DNA of 64,000 bases from Paenibacillus planticolens (lineage in GTDB: Bacteria > Bacillota > Bacilli > Paenibacillales > NBRC-103111): positions 124,001 through 188,000 of the forward strand of contig NZ_WHNZ01000064.1 of NCBI RefSeq assembly GCF_013141725.1, in the 5' to 3' direction. The position numbers were made by a program, and so were the translations under genes. The notes beneath the pieces were generated by a model, which searched no databases, was not told the origin of the DNA, and was given only the letters and a program-made list of their open reading frames with translations. Below are positions 16,379 to 26,600 of this stretch, piece after piece. Position 1 is the stretch's first letter, and the number at the start of each line of letters is the position of its first letter.

Positions 16379-19300
16379 GGCATTGTAGTTCTCAGTCGAT
16401 ATCAATCGAATGTATCTAGCCGGTTTATTATTAACCTGCACGCGCTTAAATCGATATGGTGCCGCAAAATCAGGGAAATTCAGACTCCGATCACCCGGAT
16501 TGTTGAACGAGTGAATCGTTTCCCACTTCGTCCCATCTACAGATAGCTGAAGATCGCCTTTTCGGAAATAATCGCTTTCTCCGTCATTAATCGCCACTGC
16601 CGCATTTTGAACATTGACGATACCTCCCATATCAACCTGCACGTATTTGCCGATGGCCTGCTTGCTGCCAAACCATACTTTTGCATCCAACTTGCCGTCA
16701 TATATACCAGCAATCGTACCTTGATAAATACTGTCAAAGTTATGTGTGATGACTGGATCAGTGAATTTTTGAAATTTAATCGCCAATCTGGTCAAATTGA
16801 AGATGAGTTCTTTGTCTGTATGATTCATTAATCTGACATAGGCAGCGTTTGGATATGGACCACCGACCGTGACCGGCTTCCATTCAACGCCATTTTCTGA
16901 AACCTCCAGCACTGCTTCCGAATTGGTGCTTTCGAGTACAAGATCCGCTATTTGTTCTATCGCTGTTAGTTTCATTCCAACATATTGAGCGGGCTTCAGC
17001 GTGACATTGTTTACATTCGACAGCTCTGCGGACACAGCTGAAATTGTGATCGCTGTTCGCATAAGCTCAGGTACGTTTGAATAGATGCCTGCTTTGCCGT
17101 CGTTTGCATTGACCGTAAATTCTCGAATGGCCGTCCATAAATCAGGCTTGCCCCCGGGAATACCGGCATGCGTCAATCGGTATCTGACGTATCTTGCTTT
17201 CAAATCAAGCTCGCTAACCGCAATATGAAAGCCGGATCGTTCGGCTCCGATCGCCGTCCAATTTTGTCCGTCTACGGAATACTCCAAAATCCCTTTCTGG
17301 AAAATATCAAAATCAGTATCTGTTCGACCTTGTAAAATATCAATATCATGCACCGGAATCGATTTGCCGAAATCAATGCCATACCAATCGCCGTTCTTTT
17401 GTACGGTCTGAATATAGACGTTCGTGTTTTTATTTCCATCGATCATGAAATTCAGACCTGTAACTGCCCCATAAGAGCTCATAGCCAGTGGGATGACAAA
17501 TTCCGGATCAATGGTTGTGTAAATCTGCGTTTCCAGCTTTTGAATCAACGAGTTGGCGAAAGGTACTAATCGCTTTGTACCTGCTTCTACCGTTACTTCT
17601 GTTGCGTTCACTTTGGGAGATTTGAATGTCTTGGATTCAGACATAGCACTCGACGATTTAGCAAGCTCTTCCCAAGCGGTTTTCAAGTCTTTATTTTGCA
17701 ACGCCATAGCCGAACTTGCCGCATATTTACCGGATGCTACGACATTATACAAACAATTTAGCCATGGATTGATTTCATCCAGCATGCTGGCATTTTGACT
17801 TTTTACACGAAAATCCTTAATTGCACCCAATATCCGATCGAATTCAACGATTAATTGTTTCCCTGTTTCCGCCGCTGCTTCGCCTCTGGCATATTGGTTC
17901 AAAAACAGCTCGAGCTGTGCCTTTATGTCTTCCGATTCTTCAAAGATCACACCACGGCCGTTTGGCGACGGATCACTCAAATGGCGAGCAATGATCCCGT
18001 ACTCATTAGCAGCCTCTGGCGCAACGTACTTGAATGAGTTCAACCAGCTTTGATCCGCGTTGAAGCGATTGTTGTTCCATGAATAATCGGCTACTGCGAA
18101 TAGAGCCGTTTTGGATAACTCCGCCTGTTCCAACGGGTTAGAAACAAGTCCGGAAATATTATGCGTTCCAGGCGTCAATAGCTCACCTTTACCCAGCAAA
18201 AGTCTTGAACCCGCGTATCCGTTCACTGGCCAATTCAACCAGATATAAGGATCTCTACCGATCTCATTTTTCACCCATTGCATATCCGTCGTGTTAACGG
18301 AGCCAATCACATCTCTTCCTGTCCACATGATTTCAACATTCGCAGGAACATTTTTTAAGGCTTGCAGATAAGGCTTGCCGCTTTCACCCGTCCATGCCTG
18401 ATTGTAGAATGGCGGACAATAGATCAATGATTTGACATCACCTTTGGCGGCCACCCATTTTGCAACATCTGTGACCAGCTTCACGTGTTTATCTTTATCC
18501 GTCAGAGATTGCGTTGTGGAAATATCATCCATGAATAAGCCAAATTGACGAACGCCTACACTGTACAGCTGATCTAGCTTAGCTAACAAAGTAGCCAGCT
18601 CAGCGTCATACGTATTCCAGTTGATCATGCTGAAGCCGGGGTGAATCGCCCAAATAAATTGCGTTTTGGATTCATGTCCGACGTCGACCAGCTCTTTGAC
18701 TTTCGCCAATTCAGCTGCAGGATATAGCGTTCTCCAAGCAGTGTTATGATACGGATCGTCCTTTGGCGCGAAGATGTAGGAATTCATTTTCAATTTCCCG
18801 CCAAAACGCATTAAGCTTTTGCGATCCTCGTGCGACCATGGGATTCCGTAAAATCCTTCGATAAAGCCCCTCCATTTGGCGTCGGAATAGTCTTCGTATT
18901 TCACGGAATTCACGTCTTTCCCATGAATCTGATCGAAAACCATTTTTAATGAAGCTAATGCATAATAAGCCGAATCCGTCGAAGCTCCTAGGATAGCAAT
19001 GCTCCCTTTCGCTTCAAGCTGTTTGTCAATCTCTAGCACATAAGCGTCATTCTTGGAGAAAATCGCTGGATCATACGGAATGTGAGCATTAAAGTAAGTG
19101 TCAACAATTCCATTTGAGCTTCTAGTACCTAAAATTATGTTGGTTTTATCCGATACGACTGCCGCGGATTTAGTCACTCTAAGCGATTTGGAAGCCAGAA
19201 TTTGATTCAAGAAATTTTCCGTAGATTCATCCACGGTAGGTTCAATAACGACGTTCACTTCATCCGTAATTGTAAAATTCGTCCCTGCATAGGTCGCCTT

Positions 19301-19450
19301 TTGCGGTAATGGGTAAATCTCGTAATTGCTGCTTACCGCTGCAGCTTCAATCGCAGCACCCCTTGCCGCTGCAACAGCATTGGGTGAGCCAGAAAAGCTG
19401 CTCACTAACATCAATGCTGCTGTTAAAAGGACGATTGTCTTTTTAGGCAT
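15353..19450 (-). CDS. Secreted GH84 beta-N-acetylglucosaminidase with CBM32-like, cohesin and dockerin domains (copy 1)
   Basis: 1365 residues. Signal peptide about 1-28, GH20b/GH84 N-terminal domain about 43-185, and a GH84 barrel from about 190 with KWRGFIEGFYGIPWS and the catalytic pair Asp308-Asp309 in FMDDIS. A helical region (about 500-630), a discoidin/CBM32-like module (about 650-800), further discoidin-like modules (about 900-1160), a cohesin-like module (about 1170-1300) and a dockerin with two intact calcium loops (DVNHDGK, DVTNDGK) follow. GH84 enzymes remove beta-GlcNAc by substrate-assisted catalysis, acting on mucin-type glycans in gut clostridia. It is a tandem paralogue of the next gene upstream, with identical length. 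Confidence 0.92.
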   Translation of the reverse strand: MPKKTIVLLTAALMLVSSFSGSPNAVAAARGAAIEAAAVSSNYEIYPLPQKATYAGTNFTITDEVNVVIEPTVDESTENFLNQILASKSLRVTKSAAVVSDKTNIILGTRSSNGIVDTYFNAHIPYDPAIFSKNDAYVLEIDKQLEAKGSIAILGASTDSAYYALASLKMVFDQIHGKDVNSVKYEDYSDAKWRGFIEGFYGIPWSHEDRKSLMRFGGKLKMNSYIFAPKDDPYHNTAWRTLYPAAELAKVKELVDVGHESKTQFIWAIHPGFSMINWNTYDAELATLLAKLDQLYSVGVRQFGLFMDDISTTQSLTDKDKHVKLVTDVAKWVAAKGDVKSLIYCPPFYNQAWTGESGKPYLQALKNVPANVEIMWTGRDVIGSVNTTDMQWVKNEIGRDPYIWLNWPVNGYAGSRLLLGKGELLTPGTHNISGLVSNPLEQAELSKTALFAVADYSWNNNRFNADQSWLNSFKYVAPEAANEYGIIARHLSDPSPNGRGVIFEESEDIKAQLELFLNQYARGEAAAETGKQLIVEFDRILGAIKDFRVKSQNASMLDEINPWLNCLYNVVASGKYAASSAMALQNKDLKTAWEELAKSSSAMSESKTFKSPKVNATEVTVEAGTKRLVPFANSLIQKLETQIYTTIDPEFVIPLAMSSYGAVTGLNFMIDGNKNTNVYIQTVQKNGDWYGIDFGKSIPVHDIDILQGRTDTDFDIFQKGILEYSVDGQNWTAIGAERSGFHIAVSELDLKARYVRYRLTHAGIPGGKPDLWTAIREFTVNANDGKAGIYSNVPELMRTAITISAVSAELSNVNNVTLKPAQYVGMKLTAIEQIADLVLESTNSEAVLEVSENGVEWKPVTVGGPYPNAAYVRLMNHTDKELIFNLTRLAIKFQKFTDPVITHNFDSIYQGTIAGIYDGKLDAKVWFGSKQAIGKYVQVDMGGIVNVQNAAVAINDGESDYFRKGDLQLSVDGTKWETIHSFNNPGDRSLNFPDFAAPYRFKRVQVNNKPARYIRLISTENYNAWLALNEIIVNEGLDKPGTELPAFQVNPQGETGKEAFYTTDHKLSTFYTPKGDAKPGYLNYKLSKFTEVSQVIILQNPTSISNAEVSVRGGNGWHQAVTLSQSYNAINTANYEHVLEVRIQWNGDIKPQIYEIIPVQREGGFFPATTLTAGSSVVGGQEFNVQIGLNNVTHAVYAEDITLDYDANVMEFVSAKSLPSGISLLGAGKDTLGKIRMLVASEGASHAITGNLQLLELTFRAKAVSQATEGTISVAKAILADGQGAESDAIASSMKINVTPIINPGIPGDVNHDGKVSIGDLALVAANYGKDSGSPDWELVKQADVTNDGKIGLEDLVFIASKIVG

Positions 19451-19539
19451 TTCATTATGACCTCCTACTCATTTCACCTCATGACACAATAAGCAGCGAA
19501 AGATACGCAATGTATCTCTCGCTGTATTGCCAATCCCAT

Positions 19540-20565
19540 TTACTCAACAATTTTGCTGGCAATGAAAACAAGGTCTTCCAGACCGATTTTGCCATCGTTC
19601 GTTACGTCGGCTTGCTTCACCAGCTCCCAATCCGGGCTGCCCGAATCTTTGCCATAATTCGCCGCAACGAGGGCGAGATCGCCTATGCTCACTTTGCCGT
19701 CATGATTCACATCGCCAGGGATGCCTGGGTTAACGACCGGCGTCACGCTGATCTTCATGGAAGAAGCAGCCGCACCCAATTCCGTTCCCTGTCCATCAGC
19801 CAGTATCGCCTTGGCTACCGAGATCGTGCCTTCCGTCGCCTGTGACACTGCTTTCGCTCGGAATGTCAGCTCCAACAGCTGCAAATTGCCGGTAATCGCA
19901 TGCGAAGTGCCTTGGCTGGCCACAAGCATGCGGATTTTGCCGAGCGTATCCTTCCCCGCCAACAAAAGGCTGATCCCTGACGGCAAGGACTTCGCAGACA
20001 CGAATTCCATTACATTGGCGTCATAATCAAGCGTAATATCCTCCGCATACACAGCATGCGTAACGTTGTTCAGTCCGATTTGTACGTTGAACTCCTGGCC
20101 GCCAACGACGGAGCTTCCTGCCGTTAAAGTTGTTGCCGGGAAGAAGCCTCCCTCACGCTGAACCGGGATGATTTCATAGATTTGAGGCTTAACGTCGCCG
20201 TTCCACTGAATTCTCACTTCCAAGACATGCTCATAATTAGCCGTATTTATCGCGTTGTACGATTGGGATAGCGTACCCGCCTGATGCCAGCCGTTTCCAT
20301 CCCTTACCGATACTTCAGCATTAGAAATACTCGTTGGATTTTGAAGAATAATCACTTGGCTTACCTCAGTAAACTTGGACAACTTGTAGTTTAAATAGCC
20401 AGGCTTCGCATCACCTTTTGGCGTGTAGAACGTAGATAATTTATGATCCGTTGTGTAAAAGGCTTCTTTCCCAGTGTCCCCCTGCGGGTTTACTTGAAAC
20501 GCCGGAAGCTCGGTTCCGGGCTTATCCAGACCTTCATTGACGATGATTTCATTAAGCGCGAGCCA
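19540..20565 (-). repeat. High-identity tract shared by the two GH84 genes (3' part, copy 2)
   Basis: Partner of 15353-16378. Both tracts run 1026 bp from stop codon to boundary. The main cluster of differences is near the cohesin-dockerin junction (for example around 19765-19785). Confidence 0.8.
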
Positions 20566-23500
20566 AGCTTCGTTATTGGCCGTTGAAATCAACCGGATAT
20601 ATCTGGCCGGCTTATTAGCGACTTGAACGCGCTTATATCGGTATGGAACCTCATGATCAGGGAAGTTCAGACTGCGATCTCCCGGATTATTGAAACTGTG
20701 GATCGTTTCCCACGTCGTCCCGTCTACAGATAGCTGAAGATCGCCTTTTCGGAAATAATCACCTTCACCGTCGCCAATCACCACAGCAGCATTCTGCACA
20801 TTGACGACACCGCCCAGGTCAACCTGTACGAATTTACCTGTAGATTGTTTGCCGCCAAACCATACTTTTGCATCCAGATTGCCGTCATATATACCAGCAA
20901 TCGTACCTTGATAAACACTCTCATAGTTATGGGTAACGACTGGAGCGCTAAATTTTTGCAGTTTAACCTGCAAATTCGTCAAATTTAATGTGAGTACTTT
21001 ATCTGTTTTATTGATTAATCGGAAATATGCTGCATTCGGATATGGACCACCGACCGAGACCGGCTTCCATTCAACGCCATTTTCTGAAACCTCCAGTACC
21101 GCCTCAGCATTCGTGCTTTGCAATGCAATGTCTGCAATCTTTTCAATCGACAATAACTGAATCCCGACATACTGCGAAGGCTTCAAGCTCACATTGTTAA
21201 GATTGGAAATTTGCGCCATTACATCCGTGCTGTTTACACTCGTTTGCGCAAGCTCGCTCACATTCGAGTAGAGCTTTACTTTTCCATTTTTTGCATTGAC
21301 CGTAAATTCTCGAACCGCCGTCCATAAATCAGGCTTGCCCCCGGGAATACCGGCATGCGTCAAGCGGTATCTGACGTATCTTGCTTTCAAATCAAGTTCG
21401 CTAACCGCAATATGAAAGCCGGATCGTTCGGCTCCGATCGGCGTCCAATTTTGCCCGTCTATGGAATACTCCAATATCCCTTTCTGGAAAATATCAAAAT
21501 CAGTATCTGTTCGACCTTGTAAAATATCAACATCATTAACCTGGATCGGTTTCCCAAAATCAATGCCATACCAGTCGCCATTGACTTGAATCGTCTGGAC
21601 GTACACATAAGTTGATTTATTGCCGTCGATCATTTGATCTAAGCCTGAGACCGCCCCGTAGGAACTCATTGCTGTAGGGATGGTAAAATCAGGATCGAGG
21701 GATGAATAGATGCGTGCATCCAGCTTTTGAAGCAATTCATTAGCAAATGGAACTAATCGCTTCGAACCTGCTTCCACCGTTACGTCCGGATAATTTAATT
21801 TCTTAATTTTGTAATTTTTGGACTCAGACATCGCATTCGCCGCTTTGGCCAACTCTTCCCACGCTAAACGCATATCGCCGCTTTGCAGCGCCATCGCTGA
21901 CTTTGTTGCGGACTTAGCAGATTCCACAACACCCTTCAAGCAATTGAGCCAGGGATCAATTTCTGTCAGCATTTTTGCATTTCCGCTTTTTGCTCTGAAT
22001 GAAGTGATCGCATTCAATACTCGATCGAACTCTGCAATTAATTGATTTCCGGCTTCCGTCGTTGCTTCCCCTTTGTTAAATTTACTCAAAAATAGTTCAA
22101 GCTGTGCCTTGATATTTTCGGACTCCCCTACTTGAAGCCCATGTCCGCTTGGTGACGGGTCACTCATATGATAAGCGATCGTATTGAGCTCAGCTGCAGC
22201 CTCTGGCGCAACATACTTAAATGAATCCAACCAACTCTTACTATCATTAAAGTCGTCGCTGTTCCATGTAAAATCGGCTACGGCAAACAAGGCAATTTTA
22301 GATAACTCCGCACTCCCCATGGGATTAGAAACGACACCGGAAATATTATGCGTTCCAGCCTTCAGTACTTCACCTTTGCCCAACAGAAGTCTGGCATCCT
22401 TGTAATCGTTAACCGGCCAATTTAACCATACGTACGGGTCTCTGCCTGTAGCATTTTTCGGCCACTGCATATCGGTCGTGTTTACGGTTCCGACAACGCC
22501 GCTTCCTGTCCACATGATTTCGACATTTGCCGGAACATTTTTTAAGGCTTGCAGATAAGGCTTGCCGCTTTCTCCCGTCCAGGCCTGATTGTAATATGGC
22601 GGGCAAAAAATCAATGATTTAACGTCCCCTTTAGCTGCTGCCCAGTTCGCGACATCGGTGACCAGCTTCACGTGTTTATCTTTATCCGTCAAAGATTGCG
22701 CTGTGGAGATATCATCCAGAAATAAACCGAATTGACGAACGCCTATGCTATACAGCTGATCCAACTTGGCTAACAAGGTTGCCAGCTCAGCGTCATAAGT
22801 ATTCCAATTAATCATGCTAAAGCCGGGATGAATCGCCCATACGAATTGGGTTTTGGATTCTCGTCCGACATCGACGAGTTCTTTGACTTTCGCCAGTTCA
22901 TCTGCCGGGTACAGCGTTCTCCAAGCCGAATTATGGTACTGGTCATTTTTAGGCGCAAAAATATAAGAATTCATTTTGAATTGCCCACCAAAACGCATTA
23001 GGCTTTTGCGGTCTTCATGCGACCAGGGGAATCCGTAAAAGCCCTCAATGAAGCCTCTCCATTTGGCATCGGAATAGTCTTCGTATTTGACTGATTTCAG
23101 ATCTTTGCCCGGAATTTGATCGAAAATCAATTTCAATGTCGCAAGCCCGTAATATACCGCATCCGTATTAGCTCCCAGTATCGCGATGCTGCCTTTCGTC
23201 TCCAGTTGTTTGTCAATGTCTAACACATAGGCGTCATTTTTGGTGAAAATCGTTGCATCGTTGGGAATATGAGCACCGAAGTAGGTGTCTACATATCCGC
23301 CGGAGCTCCTTGTCCCTATGAGAACGTTGGTTTTATCGGATACGACAGCCGCAGATTTCGTCGCCTTCAAAGATTTGGAGGCTAGTACTTGATTCAAAAA
23401 ATTTTGCGTGGCTGCATCCACGGTAGGTTCAATAACGACGTTGACTTCATCCGTGATTGTAAAATTCGTCCCTGCATAGGTCGCCTTCTGCGGCAATGGG

Positions 23501-23637
23501 TAAATCTCGTAAGTACCGCTTTCGGCAGATGCTTCCAAGACGGTTCCACTCGGAACTGCCTCGGCGCTAACCATGCCTGACACAAGACTGGATAACATAA
23601 AGATTGCTAGAAAAATGCTAATCAGCTTTCTCGACAT
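19540..23637 (-). CDS. Secreted GH84 beta-N-acetylglucosaminidase with CBM32-like, cohesin and dockerin domains (copy 2)
   Basis: 1365 residues, collinear with copy 1. Signal peptide about 1-26, GH84 N-domain, barrel with WRGFIEGFYGFPWS and Asp308-Asp309 in FLDDIS, helical region, discoidin-like modules, cohesin and dockerin. Copies differ moderately in the N-terminal two thirds but are nearly identical over the last ~340 codons, and again over a patch in the first discoidin module. It starts 17 bp after the GH2 stop with a GGAGG site, so translation is probably coupled within one operon. Two such enzymes may differ in aglycone or linkage preference. Confidence 0.92.
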   Translation of the reverse strand: MSRKLISIFLAIFMLSSLVSGMVSAEAVPSGTVLEASAESGTYEIYPLPQKATYAGTNFTITDEVNVVIEPTVDAATQNFLNQVLASKSLKATKSAAVVSDKTNVLIGTRSSGGYVDTYFGAHIPNDATIFTKNDAYVLDIDKQLETKGSIAILGANTDAVYYGLATLKLIFDQIPGKDLKSVKYEDYSDAKWRGFIEGFYGFPWSHEDRKSLMRFGGQFKMNSYIFAPKNDQYHNSAWRTLYPADELAKVKELVDVGRESKTQFVWAIHPGFSMINWNTYDAELATLLAKLDQLYSIGVRQFGLFLDDISTAQSLTDKDKHVKLVTDVANWAAAKGDVKSLIFCPPYYNQAWTGESGKPYLQALKNVPANVEIMWTGSGVVGTVNTTDMQWPKNATGRDPYVWLNWPVNDYKDARLLLGKGEVLKAGTHNISGVVSNPMGSAELSKIALFAVADFTWNSDDFNDSKSWLDSFKYVAPEAAAELNTIAYHMSDPSPSGHGLQVGESENIKAQLELFLSKFNKGEATTEAGNQLIAEFDRVLNAITSFRAKSGNAKMLTEIDPWLNCLKGVVESAKSATKSAMALQSGDMRLAWEELAKAANAMSESKNYKIKKLNYPDVTVEAGSKRLVPFANELLQKLDARIYSSLDPDFTIPTAMSSYGAVSGLDQMIDGNKSTYVYVQTIQVNGDWYGIDFGKPIQVNDVDILQGRTDTDFDIFQKGILEYSIDGQNWTPIGAERSGFHIAVSELDLKARYVRYRLTHAGIPGGKPDLWTAVREFTVNAKNGKVKLYSNVSELAQTSVNSTDVMAQISNLNNVSLKPSQYVGIQLLSIEKIADIALQSTNAEAVLEVSENGVEWKPVSVGGPYPNAAYFRLINKTDKVLTLNLTNLQVKLQKFSAPVVTHNYESVYQGTIAGIYDGNLDAKVWFGGKQSTGKFVQVDLGGVVNVQNAAVVIGDGEGDYFRKGDLQLSVDGTTWETIHSFNNPGDRSLNFPDHEVPYRYKRVQVANKPARYIRLISTANNEAWLALNEIIVNEGLDKPGTELPAFQVNPQGDTGKEAFYTTDHKLSTFYTPKGDAKPGYLNYKLSKFTEVSQVIILQNPTSISNAEVSVRDGNGWHQAGTLSQSYNAINTANYEHVLEVRIQWNGDVKPQIYEIIPVQREGGFFPATTLTAGSSVVGGQEFNVQIGLNNVTHAVYAEDITLDYDANVMEFVSAKSLPSGISLLLAGKDTLGKIRMLVASQGTSHAITGNLQLLELTFRAKAVSQATEGTISVAKAILADGQGTELGAAASSMKISVTPVVNPGIPGDVNHDGKVSIGDLALVAANYGKDSGSPDWELVKQADVTNDGKIGLEDLVFIASKIVE

Positions 23638-23653
23638 CTCGTTATTCCTCCTG

Positions 23654-26600
23654 TTACTCCATAAGTTTCCTAGCTAGCCATGCAAGATCTTCGATGTCGA
23701 TTACTCCGTCAGCGACAACGTCCGCTGCTTTAATCGTCTGCCAATCCGGACTGTTGGAATCTTTCCCGTAATGCGCAGCGATCATAGCGAGATCGCCGAT
23801 GCTTACTTTACCGTCACCGTTGATGTCTCCCGGTACGCCAGGGACGACTCCTGTGAAACGTATGTCTAAGGATGAGGAAGCAGCTTGCGTTTCGGTTCCC
23901 TTTTCGTCTGCCAGCGTGGCATTGATGACAGCAATAGATCCTGCTGCATCTTGGATAAGCGGTTTCGCTCTAAATGTCAGCTCAGCTACTTGGGCAGTTC
24001 CTGTAACCGCATGACCGGGACCTTCGCTTGCTATAATCAGACGAATCTTGCCTACCGGCTCCTTCACGATTCGAACGATTTGCATCTGATCCACGAGCGG
24101 TCTTGCCGATACGAATTCCATGACATTCGCATCATAATTCAGCGTGATGTCCTGTGCGTACACATACTGCGTCACGCTGCTCAGCCCGAATCGAACGGCA
24201 AAATCAGTTCCTGCCGGAACGGCTGCAGCACCGGCTAATGTGGTTGACTGCTGTACCTGCTGGGCAACATTATAGGTAATCGTGTATACGAGGGTCATCT
24301 TGCCGTCCTCGGATTTCGCAATCACCTTAGCCGTGCCCGGAGCCGTAACCGCCGGTACTACTGTAACGCTCGTATTGCCTTCCCCAATGCCGGTGATTTG
24401 CGGAATGCTGGCTGCGCTAGCTACATTCACACTGTACGCATAGCTGTCCCCTGTTTGAACAAAGTCGCGAAGGATGCTTTTTCCGTCAAGCATGATGTCT
24501 TTGACCTTCGCTTCGCTGTTTGCCTTCGGCTGCTTGTCGAATATTTTCAGCTCCGTAATCGCTAAGCTCTTACCTGGCTTCGCGACCATATTCAGTCTTA
24601 ACGAATTCGTCTTCACGCTGTCGAACGTATAGAAGTTGGCCTGCCTTAAAGCTGGTGCTGCCGGAACACTCTTTAAGCCTGTTACATCCACCCACGTATC
24701 GCCAGACTTATACTGGATCTTGAAGGAAGCAGGGAACGATGTGCCGCTGTCCTCAAACCAATGCACTTCCATATTGTCTACATCGTATTCCTGCGGCGCA
24801 TAATCTCCGAACGTGATGGACACCCAATCGCCCTGACGCGGTGTGCTCTGCCAATTCGTCCAACGATTTTGCGGCGTTGCCTCGTAAGAAATAACATCAT
24901 CATTGATCGACTCGATGAAATCATTGGAAGTCGGGCCTCTATTCGTGAACGAGGCTTCAGCCTTCGGATAATCGTAGCCGTTTTTGGATCTGCTTATATT
25001 TAGCTCGGAGCCTATTTCATCGGTTACTCGGATATGCGCTTTTGCTTTGAAGCCCGTACCAGCAATCGTACCTTCGATGTCAAATTCCCCAACACTTGCT
25101 GTACTTCCGGCTGGAATGTCCCCCCAAGCGGCAGCTTTCTGCTCCTCAGTTCCGTCACTGTAAAATACCTTCACTGTCTTCGGCAAACTGGGCATCCGGT
25201 TCTTCAATACGACCAGCGTAATATTTTCTGCTGCTAGAGCGCCTTTAACAATCACTTTCGCCATCGCTTTGAGCGTTGTTCCCTGTACAGTACCTAAGAC
25301 AGTAAACTCGCCTAATTTATTGTATAGGGCAGGATCGATCGCATCCCATGTGACATTCACATCAGCTGGAATACCTTCATTAAAATTAGCTGTTACCGTT
25401 AGAGGCAGAACAGGAGCGTAGCCCTTGTCTACAACGATATTCACAGGATTTAAGCTGATCATTTGCTTCTCGGTTGACATATGAATCGTATATATCGCGT
25501 CTGCCAAGCCATTTTCCGATGTGACATAAATTTTGGCTGTGCCTGGCAATTGGTAGGCCGGCAAGATCATAACGGATGCATGGTCCACTGCCGTTGCCGT
25601 CAACTCAGGCACCTTGCTGCCATACGGCAAGCTGAGCTCATAGCTTTGTTGATCCGGGCTGAAAGTGCTCAATAATTGGCCATTCACCGCAATCCCGCTA
25701 AGTTTAGCGGTTGAACCCATGACCAGCTTATCCGCATTGACCTCGACCTCTGTCAAGGCAATAAACTTGTTCGTTTGCGATGCAATCATGTGAAATTTCA
25801 GCTTATTTGTCCTTACTGCGTCAAAGGTGATCGTGTTTTGCCCAACGACATACGGTGTCGGACTCACTTGATGGTCTACATTCACCCATGCTGAGCCGTT
25901 CCAATACTGCACCACCACGCTTTGCGGCACTACCGTATCTCTATCCGTAAACACGAACAGATTGAGATTATTAATGGCGTACGACTCGCCAAAACCTACC
26001 GTTATGGAGTCGCCATCATTACGTGGGGTGCGTGTCCAATTCGTCCATCGGTTGACAGGCGTATCGTTATAGCTTTTAATTCCGTCATTAATATGGCTTA
26101 ATTTATCATCCGGATTCGTAAAAGATGCCTCCAGCAGCGGATAAGAAGAACCCGCCTGAGATCGCATAATGTTAACGGAATTGCTCTCGCCAGTGACCCT
26201 GATCGATGCTTCAGCCTGTAGATCAAGTCCAGCTATGCTGCCCTTTATGACAAAGGTTCCCTCCTTAGCGATAAGATCTGCCGGTATAGCGTTCCAGATA
26301 ACCGCCTTTTCCTTCGTCGTTTCATCGCTGTAAAGTACCGTAACCTTCGATGGCAAAGCCGGACTAACGCCGACTTTGGTTGCAGTTGAATACGGCTTAA
26401 CCGCTGCAGCGCCTTTCACTGTTACCTTGGCTTTTGCCTTTTCGGTTATCCCCTCTACCGTACCCTCGACATCAAATGAGCCGACTTTCGCATACAAGGC
26501 AGGATTCACTTGCGCCCAAGTCACAGGCTTCGTGGCAACGGACGAATCGCTGTACAATACATTCACAGCAGCAGGCAGTACGGGCGCCTCGTTAACCTCA

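Noticed and set aside
15353..23637. Tandem GH84 copies as an assembly duplication
   Set aside because: The N-terminal two thirds differ by many substitutions, including the signal peptides, so these are real paralogues.
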